A DNA stretch of 31,786 bases, from contig JAHQVR010000329.1 of assembly GCA_019634245.1 (NCBI GenBank), positions 1-31,786 on the forward strand, in the 5' to 3' direction. Below are positions 15,977 to 25,551 of the stretch, in pieces (within the stretch, counting starts at the first letter, position 1; every line of letters starts with the position of its first letter). The stretch is from Gammaproteobacteria bacterium (GTDB lineage: Bacteria > Pseudomonadota > Gammaproteobacteria > Granulosicoccales > Granulosicoccaceae). Position numbers and translations under genes: made by a program. The notes below the pieces were generated by a model. The model was given only the letters and a program-made list of their open reading frames with translations. It did not search any database and had not been told where the DNA came from.

Positions 15977-17086
15977 ATGAGCAATGGACTAAACTTTTCA
16001 TGTAGGCTTCGACGCACACCCTATACAGCTCGGGCCGAAGAAGCGGGAGTGCGTGGTTTTTCAGTAGTCAATCATATGCTGCTTCCCAAAGCTTATGCGC
16101 GATCGGTGGAGGAAGACTATTGGCATTTACGCGAACATGTACAAATCTGGGATGTGGCCTGCCAACGACAGGTGCAGATCAAAGGCCCTGACGCCGCACA
16201 GTTAATTCAATGGATGACACCTCGAAATATCGATGAGGCTGAGGTGGGTGATTGTTTATACCTACCATTGATCGATGAACAAGCAGGCATGATCAATGAT
16301 CCTGTTCTACTCAAAATTAGCGAGAATTGCTTTTGGTTGTCCATCGCTGATAGCGATGTGTTGTTGTTTGCGAAAGGGCTTGCACTGGGGCTTGGTCTAA
16401 AGGTTGATATTGCAGAACCGGATGTGTCGCCACTTGCGGTGCAGGGGCCAAAAGCTGAAGCGGTGATGGAAGACCTTTTTGGCGATGCAGTTCGTAAGAT
16501 CAATTTTTTTAAATTTGGTTGGTTTGAGTTTCAAGGCTCAACGCAATTAATTGCTCGATCTGGCTACTCCCGACAGGGAGGCTTCGAAATCTATCTCCAG
16601 GGAGCTGAGTATGGAGCGATGCTCTGGGATGCCGTATGTGACGCCGGGCAAGCCTACAATATCGCACCGGGATGTCCCAATATAATTGAAAGAATCGAAG
16701 GTGGATTGCTGTCCTATGGTAATGATATGACTCGCGACAATAATCCATTGGAGATGGGGCTATCCAGATTTTGCTCGATGGATGACAGCGTTAATTATCT
16801 GGGTCGCGAAGCATTACGGCGCATTGCCTCCGAAGGTGTTCAACGGGAAATCCGCGCTGTAGTCTTTGAAGGCGAGCCGTGTCCTGCTTGTGCCACGCGC
16901 TGGCCCGTGACAGTGAACGGGCAACAAGTAGGTGCAATCACCTCTGCGGCTTGGTCACCCCGATTAAAAGCCAATGTGGGTCTGGCTCTGATCGATCGGG
17001 ATTTTTGGGAGTCCGGGCAACCCGTTGACGTTTGGACCAATGACAGTGTGCAATGGAGTGGTCGAATCGGTGGTCTACCACTTTGA
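15977..17086 (+). CDS. DmdA-like (DMSP demethylase-type) GcvT-family methyltransferase
   Basis: A 369-residue, folate-dependent aminomethyltransferase-fold protein (GcvT N-domain plus C-terminal barrel). Its length and motifs are those of dimethylsulfoniopropionate demethylase DmdA: LRRTPYTARAEEAGV, NHMLLPKAYARSVEEDY, HVQIWDVACQRQVQIKGPDA, NDPVLLKISENCFWLSIADSD, PLAVQGPKAEAVMEDLFGD, IARSGYSRQGGFEIYL, CPNIIERIEGGLLSYGNDM and ITSAAWSP. DmdA moves a methyl group from DMSP to tetrahydrofolate, giving methylmercaptopropionate. Close paralogues act on other methylated compounds and cannot be separated by eye, and no dmdB, dmdC or dmdD is adjacent. It is the third gene of the ThDP-TTR-DmdA operon, starting four bases after the TTR-like stop. 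It converges on infA, with 24 nt between the stops. The GcvT/DmdA clade is confident; DMSP as substrate is not. Confidence 0.85.
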   Translation: MSNGLNFSCRLRRTPYTARAEEAGVRGFSVVNHMLLPKAYARSVEEDYWHLREHVQIWDVACQRQVQIKGPDAAQLIQWMTPRNIDEAEVGDCLYLPLIDEQAGMINDPVLLKISENCFWLSIADSDVLLFAKGLALGLGLKVDIAEPDVSPLAVQGPKAEAVMEDLFGDAVRKINFFKFGWFEFQGSTQLIARSGYSRQGGFEIYLQGAEYGAMLWDAVCDAGQAYNIAPGCPNIIERIEGGLLSYGNDMTRDNNPLEMGLSRFCSMDDSVNYLGREALRRIASEGVQREIRAVVFEGEPCPACATRWPVTVNGQQVGAITSAAWSPRLKANVGLALIDRDFWESGQPVDVWTNDSVQWSGRIGGLPL

Positions 17087-17110
17087 TGCGGGTGTGTTCG
17101 AAATGATTGC

Positions 17111-17329
17111 CTATCGGCTGCGGTAAGTAATTCGACCTTTAGTCAGGTCGTAGGGGGTCATCTGAACGGTAACCTTGTCACCGGTCAAAATACGGATGTA
17201 GTGCTTTCGCATCTTTCCTGAAATATGGGCGGTCACCACGTGTCCGTTTTCCAGTTCCACTCGGAACATGGTGTTCGGAAGGGTATCTACTACCGTACCT
17301 TCCATTTCAATAGGTTCTTCTTTGGCCAT
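17111..17329 (-). CDS. infA: Translation initiation factor IF-1
   Basis: A 72-residue OB-fold protein, identical in length to E. coli IF-1, starting [19 protein letters not shown] and containing [32 protein letters not shown] and the C-terminal [12 protein letters not shown]. It binds the 30S A site and aids IF-2/IF-3 during initiation. It is encoded on the minus strand, convergent with the DmdA-like gene. In many gammaproteobacteria infA converges directly on clpA; here the three-gene ThDP operon lies between them. A candidate sigma70 promoter is seen upstream (17366-17393). Confidence 0.98.
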   Translation of the reverse strand: MAKEEPIEMEGTVVDTLPNTMFRVELENGHVVTAHISGKMRKHYIRILTGDKVTVQMTPYDLTKGRITYRSR

Positions 17330-17365
17330 TCAATCTCGCAAACAAACAAATACAAATGAGCGGTC

Positions 17366-17393
17366 ATTATCAACAAATAACACCTCCCCGCAA
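17366..17393 (-). promoter_or_regulatory. Candidate sigma70 promoter for infA
   Basis: Read on the minus strand, TTGCGG (17393-17388) and GATAAT (17371-17366) are 16 nt apart. The -10 matches the consensus at five of six positions and would give an infA leader of roughly 30 nt. Called by eye. Confidence 0.4.
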
Positions 17394-17516
17394 CCGCCAG
17401 AACGAGGATTTCTTCAACTATCTCGGCAATATGGTCGCGCAAGGGGGTGTTTTCAAGGAAAATCTGCGTTTTGCGCTTAATTTCCACCCTCAAGAATTAA
17501 CAATTGTGCGACAGTG

Positions 17517-17545
17517 TTGAAGACCGGACCAAGCTCTTCTATATC
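17517..17545 (+). promoter_or_regulatory. Candidate sigma70 promoter for the DUF1249 gene
   Basis: TTGAAG (17517-17522) and TATATC (17540-17545) are separated by 17 nt and lie 40 nt before the DUF1249 ATG. Each matches its consensus at four positions. This is a plausible but unverified promoter in the 256-nt gap divergent from infA. Confidence 0.35.
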
Positions 17546-17585
17546 CTTTGAGTGTTGCAAAACTGATGATTAATGCCCTTTTGAC

Positions 17586-18098
17586 ATGCTAGACACCTCC
17601 CTCTACAGGCCAAAAACCAGTCGGCGATTTCAGTCGCTAATGGAGCTGTATGAAGAGAATTATCGGTTGATTCGGTTGTTGATTCCTGCGCTTCGAACAC
17701 TCGAGGCAGATCTGTATGTGTCGCAGGCCAAGCATGCGCTCGCTCTCGAGCTTTATGATATTCAGCAAGTCCGGTACACAACCACCTTTCGGCTCACCTA
17801 TCGCTTCAGCGAGCCGCTCGATGCCTGCGAACCCGATCTGACTCTACGTCTGTATCACGATGCTCGCACGTGCGAAGTGCTCAGTGGATTACTACCGGGT
17901 GTTGACAAAAAATATGCACGACGCACACGAAATCTGGACGATGGATATGCGCTGAATCGTTTTTTGAATCGTTGGCTGAGCTACTGCCTTCGACAGGGGC
18001 ACAGCTTCGGCAAACCCGCCGCCGTTGAGGTATCCAGCAAACTGCTGCAAGATGCCGCAGCAGCAATGCTGGAAGGCACGACTCAACCGCAGTGTTGA
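17586..18098 (+). CDS. DUF1249 (YqiB-like) family protein
   Basis: A 170-residue cytoplasmic protein recognisable as DUF1249: an N-terminal FQSLMELYEENYRLIRLLIPAL helix, then LYVSQAKHALALELYDIQQVRYTTTFRLTYRF and LTLRLYHDARTCEVLSG, with the C-terminal LDDGYALNRFLNRWLSYCLRQGHSF. E. coli YqiB is a shorter member of this family; its function is not established. The ATG at 17586 fits, since the family has a short leader before the EENY motif. The gene stands alone here rather than next to the nudF/cpdA genes of the common E. coli arrangement. Its 3' end overlaps the convergent DUF4124 gene by 16 nt. Confidence 0.85.
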   Translation: MLDTSLYRPKTSRRFQSLMELYEENYRLIRLLIPALRTLEADLYVSQAKHALALELYDIQQVRYTTTFRLTYRFSEPLDACEPDLTLRLYHDARTCEVLSGLLPGVDKKYARRTRNLDDGYALNRFLNRWLSYCLRQGHSFGKPAAVEVSSKLLQDAAAAMLEGTTQPQC

Positions 18099-18727
18099 TT
18101 GATGCTACGTTGATAACGAGCCATGTAAACGACCGTGGAGTCCATACGCTCTGGCGTCAATCCGGTTTTGATTTGTCTTTCTAAAGACACAACCCGTTTT
18201 CTCAGCTCCTGGCACTGGGCAAATTTCTGTTTTGACGCAACCATATTGCTCTTTCCTTGTGGTTGCACTGCGCCTTTTGGGCTGATCGCTGGTTCGGCCG
18301 CTGCGGTCTGAGCGGTAATACCGTCTCTTAGTCTCGGTGTGTCGGGATTTGTCGATGGGGCGTAGCTTAATTTGCCGATATCCGTTTTACCTTGAGTCGG
18401 TTTCTTTACTACAGACCGAGCGACTATGTCTTCTTTACTCAAAGAATTTTCAGTCGGGCTCACAGGGGACAGTGCAGCAGAATTCACTAGCCGAGATTCA
18501 CTCGTAGTCGATTGTTCAGCGGCTGAAAGCTTGGCTGCTTCAGGTGCTATAGTGCCGGCACCCTGTTGGCTTACCGCTGGATTAACCACCTCATAATCAC
18601 GCCCATCAGTGGGTTTGGAAGGTGAGAAGGTGATTGACCCGTCAGCTTCGACCCAACGATACAGAGGCTGTGCGAGCAGAGACGTTGCGATCGTGAGTAG
18701 TAAGCCTGCAGTGAGTATGCGAATCAT
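18083..18727 (-). CDS. Secreted DUF4124-domain protein
   Basis: A 214-residue protein with a cleavable signal peptide (MIRILTAGLLLTIATSLLAQ, cleavage near residue 19) followed at once by the DUF4124 motif QPLYRWVEADGSITFSPSKP. The remainder is low-complexity, rich in Ser, Ala, Thr, Pro and Gln, and probably disordered. A last ~50-residue stretch (QKFAQCQELRKRVVSLERQIKTGL) looks helical or coiled-coil. It should be periplasmic or envelope-associated; the function of DUF4124 proteins is unknown. It converges on, and overlaps by 16 nt, the DUF1249 gene, and diverges from crcB across a 48-nt gap. Confidence 0.85.
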   Translation of the reverse strand: MIRILTAGLLLTIATSLLAQPLYRWVEADGSITFSPSKPTDGRDYEVVNPAVSQQGAGTIAPEAAKLSAAEQSTTSESRLVNSAALSPVSPTENSLSKEDIVARSVVKKPTQGKTDIGKLSYAPSTNPDTPRLRDGITAQTAAAEPAISPKGAVQPQGKSNMVASKQKFAQCQELRKRVVSLERQIKTGLTPERMDSTVVYMARYQRSINQHCG

Positions 18728-18775
18728 GTCTGAGTACTTTTTGCGATAGAGTTCACGAAACAGGATGCAATCTCA

Positions 18776-19177
18776 ATGCCCATGACCACAACTCCTCAGG
18801 CTTTTGCCATGGTCGCACTCGGTGGGGCGCTGGGAGCCTGCCTTCGCTACGGATGTTCAGTGCTACTAGCTGGCAGCGACTCTCGTTTTCCGTGGGCCAC
18901 CTTATTAGTCAATGTGGCTGGCTGCGCGATGGCCGGTTTTTTGACGGGTTGGTTACTGGCCCGTGGCTCTGAGCTGCCGCAAGGTGGTTGGTCTTTATTG
19001 GTGTTTACCGGAATTCTGGGTGGTTTTACCACCTTCTCGGCGTTTTCGGTGGAAACCCTCCGATTGGCTGAATCCGGCGACAGTGCAATCGCGCTGCTAA
19101 ACATTTTGGCCAATGTTCTGGGTGCTTTATTAGCCGTGTTCTTTGGTGCTTGGCTAGCCCGCATTCTGGTCTCGTAA
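18776..19177 (+). CDS. crcB: Fluoride efflux channel CrcB/Fluc
   Basis: A 133-residue membrane protein with four helices and the family hallmarks ALGGALGACLRYG, ATLLVNVAGCAMAGFLTGW and GILGGFTTFSAFSVETL. Fluc dimers form a highly selective fluoride channel that protects the cell from cytoplasmic fluoride. The ATG at 18776 is preferred over the one at 18782 because AGGA (18762-18765) lies ten bases upstream. The 48-nt upstream gap is too short to contain a fluoride riboswitch, so expression is probably constitutive or driven from the divergent region shared with the DUF4124 gene. Confidence 0.95.
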   Translation: MPMTTTPQAFAMVALGGALGACLRYGCSVLLAGSDSRFPWATLLVNVAGCAMAGFLTGWLLARGSELPQGGWSLLVFTGILGGFTTFSAFSVETLRLAESGDSAIALLNILANVLGALLAVFFGAWLARILVS

Positions 19178-19184
19178 CGAGTGA

Positions 19185-20552
<1,368 letters not shown>

Positions 20553-20567
20553 TTTAGAGTGTCTGGT

Positions 20568-22544
20568 ATGAGTCAGCCAGATCACAATGCCGACGCGCCA
20601 AAGCTGTCCAGCTTGCCAGCGTATTTGATTCGAAACTCACAAATATATCCAGAGCGAGTGGCGATGCGTCACAAAGACTTTGGTATATGGAAGGAGTACA
20701 CCTGGCGGGATTTATATCAAGAGATTCAATCGTTTTCGCTAGGCCTAACCGAACTGGGCCTAACCAGCGGTGACAAAGTGGCCATTGTGGGAGGAAACCG
20801 ACCCAAAATGTACTGGACCTTTGCGGCGGTCCAAGCCCTCGGAGCGGTACCCGTGCCCGTTTATGCTGATTCCGTGGCTGAGGAAATGAAATACGTTCTC
20901 AATCACGCAGAGGTCCGTGTTGCGGTTTGCCAGGATCAAGAGCAGGTGGACAAAGTGCTGTCCATTAAGGACGGACTGACTCGGTTGGATAAAATCATTT
21001 ATGACGAACCGCGCGGCCTTCGTGATTACGACGAAGCACAAGTGGTTAACTATGCCGCAGTGCAGCGGATGGGGCGTGCGAGATTAGACCATGACGCTCA
21101 GTCGGATGCAGATTGGTGTCAGGCTATTGAAGTGCTAGACGTCGAGGCCATATGCGTCATGTTGTACACCTCGGGGACCACGGGTACGCCGAAGGGCGTC
21201 ATGCTCTCTCATGAAAATTTGATAGAAACATCGATAAACGCCAATCGATTTGATGATCTAACCGAACGCGAAGAGACGCTGGCGTATTTACCTTTGGCCT
21301 GGGTCGGTGATCATGTGTTTTCTTACACCCAAGCGCTCGTGGCGGGTTATAGCGTTTGTTGCCCAGAAAGTATGGATGCGATCGCGGAGTGTCGACGCGA
21401 AATCGCACCCACCTATTTTTTTGCGCCGCCGAGAGTCTTTGAAAGTTTACTCACATCAATCATGGTGAACATGGAAGATGCCAGCGCTCTAAAGAGGAAA
21501 CTATTTCATCATTTTTTAGCGGTGGCGAACAAACACGGTGAGCGGATTCTTAATGGGGAGTCAGTATCTCCGTGGGCTAGGATGCACTACCAGCTTGGCA
21601 ATTGGTTTGTGTATGGCCCCTTGCGGAATCGATTAGGCATGACCAAAGTTCGGGTCGCGTATACCGCTGGAGAGGCCATAGGGCCAGACATATTCCGTTT
21701 CTATCGGTCGCTGGGTATTAATTTAAAGCAGCTGTATGGACAGACAGAGGCGAGTGTTTACATCACGGCCCAACCTGATGGTCAAATTGATGCTGAAACT
21801 GTCGGCACACCGTCGCCAGGGGTTGAGATCGATATTGCTGACAATGATGAGGTTTTGTACCGCTCTCCCGGTGTGTTTGTGGGTTACTACAAAAACGAAG
21901 AAGCTACTCGCGATACCAAAACCGCAGAAGGTTGGGTTCACACCGGAGATGCCGGATTTATTGATGAAAAGGGTCATTTGAGAATTATCGATCGAGCCAA
22001 AGATGTGGGCCGACTGAACGATGGCAGTATGTTCCCACCCAAATTTATTGAAAACAAATTGAAGTTTTTCCCCAACATTAAAGAGGTGGTTGCGGTGGGT
22101 GATGGCCGAGACTATGCCTCGGCGATGATCAATATAGATTTAACGGCGGTGGGAAATTGGGCTGAGCGCAACAATATTGTTTATGGCTCTTATCAGGAGT
22201 TGGCTGGACATCCCTTGGTATATGACATGATCGAGGAGCATGTGAACCAGGTAAATCGTGACTTAGCCTCTGAACCCAGAACCGCTGGTGCCCAGATTCA
22301 ACGTTTCTTGGTGTTACACAAAGAACTAGACGCCGATGATGGTGAGCTAACACGCACCCAAAAGGTTCGAAGAAGCTTTATTCACGATCGATACAAAATA
22401 CTGATCGATGCACTTTATTCAGAAGGCACCGAGCAACATATCGCTACCGAGGTGGTGTATGAAGACGGCCGCAAAGGTATTCTAGAAGCGACCGTGCAGA
22501 TACGGGCGGTCGATACCCAATCACCGATGCAACAAGCATCATAG
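20568..22544 (+). CDS. Long-chain-type acyl-CoA synthetase of the ABC-importer cluster
   Basis: A 658-residue ANL-superfamily adenylate-forming ligase, starting at ATG 20568 (GTG 20559 is possible). The nucleotide loop YTSGTTGTPKGVMLSH is intact. The YGQTE/AGEAIGP region, GWVHTGDAGFIDEKGHLRIIDRAKD hinge and the long C-terminal part match the long-chain fatty acyl-CoA synthetase branch. It would activate a carboxylic acid with ATP and CoA. It directly precedes a complete HAAT-type importer, an arrangement seen when the transported acid is activated on entry. The acid itself (fatty, aromatic or side-chain) cannot be told from sequence. serS ends 15 nt before this start. Confidence 0.9.
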   Translation: MSQPDHNADAPKLSSLPAYLIRNSQIYPERVAMRHKDFGIWKEYTWRDLYQEIQSFSLGLTELGLTSGDKVAIVGGNRPKMYWTFAAVQALGAVPVPVYADSVAEEMKYVLNHAEVRVAVCQDQEQVDKVLSIKDGLTRLDKIIYDEPRGLRDYDEAQVVNYAAVQRMGRARLDHDAQSDADWCQAIEVLDVEAICVMLYTSGTTGTPKGVMLSHENLIETSINANRFDDLTEREETLAYLPLAWVGDHVFSYTQALVAGYSVCCPESMDAIAECRREIAPTYFFAPPRVFESLLTSIMVNMEDASALKRKLFHHFLAVANKHGERILNGESVSPWARMHYQLGNWFVYGPLRNRLGMTKVRVAYTAGEAIGPDIFRFYRSLGINLKQLYGQTEASVYITAQPDGQIDAETVGTPSPGVEIDIADNDEVLYRSPGVFVGYYKNEEATRDTKTAEGWVHTGDAGFIDEKGHLRIIDRAKDVGRLNDGSMFPPKFIENKLKFFPNIKEVVAVGDGRDYASAMINIDLTAVGNWAERNNIVYGSYQELAGHPLVYDMIEEHVNQVNRDLASEPRTAGAQIQRFLVLHKELDADDGELTRTQKVRRSFIHDRYKILIDALYSEGTEQHIATEVVYEDGRKGILEATVQIRAVDTQSPMQQAS

Positions 22545-22562
22545 CTTGAAGATACTCAACCA

Positions 22563-23378
22563 GTGACCCTTACCGCTCCCATCGCAGACTCCGCTATCAC
22601 TGACTCATCGGTGAAAGAATTGCTGCGGGTGGACAACGTGTCACTATCATTCGGCGGTGTGAACGCGATCAGCGATGTGTCTTTTGACATTCTCGAAGGA
22701 GAAATTCGGGCGATTATCGGACCCAATGGAGCGGGCAAAACATCAATGTTGAACGTGATCAATGGGTTTTACCACCCTCAGCAAGGCACGATCACTTTTC
22801 GCGGCCGCCCTAGGCGGCGCATGTCTCCGCATCGAGCTGCTGCCTCTGGAATAGCTCGCACGTTCCAAAATGTTGCGCTGTTTAAAGGTATGAGTACTCT
22901 GGACAACATTATGTCTGGCCGATCATTGCGAATGAATAGGGGGCTGTTTTGGCAGATGTTGCATGTGGGCCCAGCGCGAGAGGAAGAGATTGAGCATCGC
23001 AAACGTGTAGAAGAGATTATCGACTTTTTGGAAATCGCCCACATTCGTCGACAATCAGTGGGACGGTTGCCCTATGGATTACAAAAAAGAGTTGAATTAG
23101 GAAGAGCGATGGCGATGGAGCCTGAATTGTTACTTTTGGATGAACCAATGGCTGGGATGAATTTGGAAGAAAAAGAGGATATGAGCCGATTCATCATCGA
23201 TCTCAATGATGAGTTCGGTACGACGATCGCGTTGATTGAGCATGATATGGGTGTCGTTATGGATCTGGCTGATCGAATTGTGGTTTTAGACTATGGAAAA
23301 AAAATAGCCGACGGTACACCAGAGGCAGTACAACGCAGTGACGCTGTCATCGAAGCCTATTTGGGAGTGGGCCATTGA
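22563..23378 (+). CDS. HAAT-type ABC importer ATPase (LivG-like)
   Basis: A 271-residue ATPase of the branched-chain amino acid/hydrophobic amino acid (HAAT) transporter family. Walker A is GPNGAGKT (53-60), the signature region reads [19 protein letters not shown], and Walker B is [11 protein letters not shown]. The insertion between Walker A and signature ([24 protein letters not shown]) and the C-terminal [27 protein letters not shown] are LivG-like. The start is GTG 22563, 18 nt after the acyl-CoA synthetase stop. Its TGA overlaps the TTG start of the permease gene. It energises the two permeases encoded next. Confidence 0.93.
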   Translation: MTLTAPIADSAITDSSVKELLRVDNVSLSFGGVNAISDVSFDILEGEIRAIIGPNGAGKTSMLNVINGFYHPQQGTITFRGRPRRRMSPHRAAASGIARTFQNVALFKGMSTLDNIMSGRSLRMNRGLFWQMLHVGPAREEEIEHRKRVEEIIDFLEIAHIRRQSVGRLPYGLQKRVELGRAMAMEPELLLLDEPMAGMNLEEKEDMSRFIIDLNDEFGTTIALIEHDMGVVMDLADRIVVLDYGKKIADGTPEAVQRSDAVIEAYLGVGH

Positions 23379-24334
23379 ACGATGTGTTTAACATGTTGCT
23401 TGTATCTCCCTTTGCCGACATGGGATCTGCACCCGATTTTTTATTGCAGGTAATTTGGGAAGGTTTCGTATCCGGTGTGCTCTATGCATTGATCGCGCTG
23501 GGCTTTGTGTTGATCTTCAAAGCATCCGGCGTGTTTAATTTTGCTCAGGGCATTATGGTGGTATTTGCTGCCTTGGCCTTGGTGGGTATTCATGCGCTGG
23601 GAGTTCCCGCATGGCTTGCGCTGATCATCACCGTGGCTGTGATGGGGCTATTAGCCTTGAGCATAGAGCGGTTAGTGTTACGTAAATTGGTTAATCAGCA
23701 CGATGCGATTTTGCTCATGGCCACTATTGGACTAACCCTTATTATTAAAGGCGCCGGGCAACTCTTCTTTGGCGGGGAAACCAAATCGATGATCACCGAG
23801 GAGCTGGGTTTTTCCACGGGTTCAAGCGTTTGGGAAGTGTTTGATGGCATCGTGATCTTTCAACATATTGATATCGCCGCAGCCGTTATTGCTATATTGA
23901 TGGTGGTCACGCTGGCATTGTTTTTTTCCAAAACTCGCATCGGTCGAGCATTAAGAGCCGTTGCTGATGATCATCAGGCGGCGCTCTCAGTAGGTATCTC
24001 CCTGAATCAGATTTGGGCCATCGTCTGGTTTGCCTCGGGTATTGTGGCTTTGGTTACCGGCATAATGTGGGGAGCGAGATCAGATGTATCCTTTGCACTG
24101 GAGATCATTGCGCTCAAGGCGTTGGCTGTACTAATTTTGGGTGGTTTTACATCGATTCCTGGCGCGGTTGTCGGTGGGTTGGTTGTCGGTATCGGCGAGA
24201 AACTCTTCGAGGTGTACTGGGGGCCATTGTTTGGTGGTGGTGTGGAGGCCTGGTTTGCCTATGTTCTGGCGCTGATTTTTTTGCTGTTTCGCCCGCAAGG
24301 TTTGTTTGGCGAAAAAATTATTGAGAGGGTTTGA
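23375..24334 (+). CDS. HAAT-type ABC importer permease (LivH-like)
   Basis: A 319-residue inner-membrane permease with about eight helices. Family motifs include GFVSGVLYALIALGFVLIFKASGVFNFAQG, RLVLRKLVNQHDAILLMATIGL and the C-terminal ALAVLILGGFTSIPGAVVGGLVVGIGE coupling region. The start is TTG 23375: GGGAG sits just upstream and the codon overlaps the LivG-like stop. ATG 23393 is an alternative. With the LivM-like subunit it forms the substrate channel. Confidence 0.93.
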   Translation: MNDVFNMLLVSPFADMGSAPDFLLQVIWEGFVSGVLYALIALGFVLIFKASGVFNFAQGIMVVFAALALVGIHALGVPAWLALIITVAVMGLLALSIERLVLRKLVNQHDAILLMATIGLTLIIKGAGQLFFGGETKSMITEELGFSTGSSVWEVFDGIVIFQHIDIAAAVIAILMVVTLALFFSKTRIGRALRAVADDHQAALSVGISLNQIWAIVWFASGIVALVTGIMWGARSDVSFALEIIALKALAVLILGGFTSIPGAVVGGLVVGIGEKLFEVYWGPLFGGGVEAWFAYVLALIFLLFRPQGLFGEKIIERV

Positions 24335-25419
24335 TGTTCTATCGAGAGGCAGGACAATTCAAAACCAACTACGCTGATGATCAAGCTTTGCTGCCGATTC
24401 TCCAAGACAGGATCGGGATCGGCTTAATACTGATTGTAGCCTTTGTCGTCGTTCCAGTGTTTGCGACCGAATTTTTTCTCAGCTCAATCATGATTCCGTT
24501 TCTGGTTTTTGCGTTAGCGGCGATTGGGCTGAACATTCTTACGGGTTATGCAGGGCAGTTATCGTTGGGCACTGGTGCTTTTATGGGCGTGGGTGCCTAC
24601 GCGTGCTATAAGCTCACTACCTATTTCCCCGATGTCAGCATTATTGTCCACATCATGTTGTCGGGTTTATTTTCGGCCATGGTGGGCGTTTTGTTTGGTT
24701 TGCCAAGCTTGCGCATCAAGGGTTTGTATCTTGCCATCACGACGTTAGCGGCACAGTTCTTCTTAGAATGGTGTTTTATCCGAGTTGGGTGGCTTTACAA
24801 CTACAACGACTCAGGTGCTATAGAAGTGCCATTGCGAGAATTGTTTGGCATAGCTGTCGCCGGCCCACAGGCGACTCCCATTGCCCGATACCTCGTAATA
24901 CTCACCATAGTTGCATTGATGACATTAGTAGCGGCCAATGTGCTTAGAGGTCGAATCGGGCGTTCGTGGATGATGATTAGAGATATGGACATCGCTGCTG
25001 AACTCATGGGTGTGCGGCCACTGCGAGCAAAGCTCTCAGCTTTTGCCTTTTCCAGCTACTACTGCGGTGTTGCTGGTGCGTTGATGGTGTTTTGTTGGTT
25101 AGGCTCTGCTGAGGTTGAGGCGTTTGATATCAACCATTCTTTTCTGGTTCTCTTTATGGTGATCATCGGTGGCATGGGTTCGCTGTTAGGGTGTTTTTTG
25201 GGTGCGGCATTTATCTGGGTGTTACCCGTTATAATTCGATTTGTGCCACCACTACTCGGCTTGGATGTGTTGGCTGCCACACTGGAACACGTCAGTCAAA
25301 TCATCATAGGGGTTCTCATCGTGTTCTTTTTGATAGTGGAACCACACGGTTTGGCGAGAATGTGGCAGATCGTGAAGGAAAAACTCCGTACATGGCCATT
25401 TCCCTATGCTACCTCGTAG
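24334..25419 (+). CDS. HAAT-type ABC importer permease (LivM-like)
   Basis: A 361-residue second permease with about nine to ten helices. It has the LivM features LNILTGYAGQLSLGTGAFMGVGAYA, LPSLRIKGLYLAITTLAAQ and the cytoplasmic coupling segment GRSWMMIRDMDIAAELMGVRPLRAKLSAFAFSS. ATG 24334 is preferred to TTG 24331 because it overlaps the previous stop (TGATG) and has GAGAGGG upstream. A 132-nt gap then separates it from the binding-protein gene. Confidence 0.93.
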   Translation: MFYREAGQFKTNYADDQALLPILQDRIGIGLILIVAFVVVPVFATEFFLSSIMIPFLVFALAAIGLNILTGYAGQLSLGTGAFMGVGAYACYKLTTYFPDVSIIVHIMLSGLFSAMVGVLFGLPSLRIKGLYLAITTLAAQFFLEWCFIRVGWLYNYNDSGAIEVPLRELFGIAVAGPQATPIARYLVILTIVALMTLVAANVLRGRIGRSWMMIRDMDIAAELMGVRPLRAKLSAFAFSSYYCGVAGALMVFCWLGSAEVEAFDINHSFLVLFMVIIGGMGSLLGCFLGAAFIWVLPVIIRFVPPLLGLDVLAATLEHVSQIIIGVLIVFFLIVEPHGLARMWQIVKEKLRTWPFPYATS

Positions 25420-25551
25420 ATTTAAGTTCAATTTACCGAGGTGAAAGCGAGGGTTTGGCTTGTGCAGATTTAAGAAATATGCGACGGTTATTGACGTTGT
25501 TGTAGGAGTGTACCTGAGGCATAAAGCCATTTACCTTTTTGGAGGGAAGAC

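Noticed and set aside
15619..17086. Reading the TTR-like gene as part of a urate degradation operon.
   Set aside because: No urate oxidase, OHCU decarboxylase or allantoinase gene is present and the YRGS signature is missing.
18728..18775. Possible fluoride riboswitch upstream of crcB.
   Set aside because: Only 48 nt separate crcB from the divergent DUF4124 gene and no crcB-motif pseudoknot pattern is seen.
25420..25551. Separate promoter for the binding-protein gene (TTGGCT ... TATGCG).
   Set aside because: Both hexamers match consensus at only three positions, so it is too weak to annotate.
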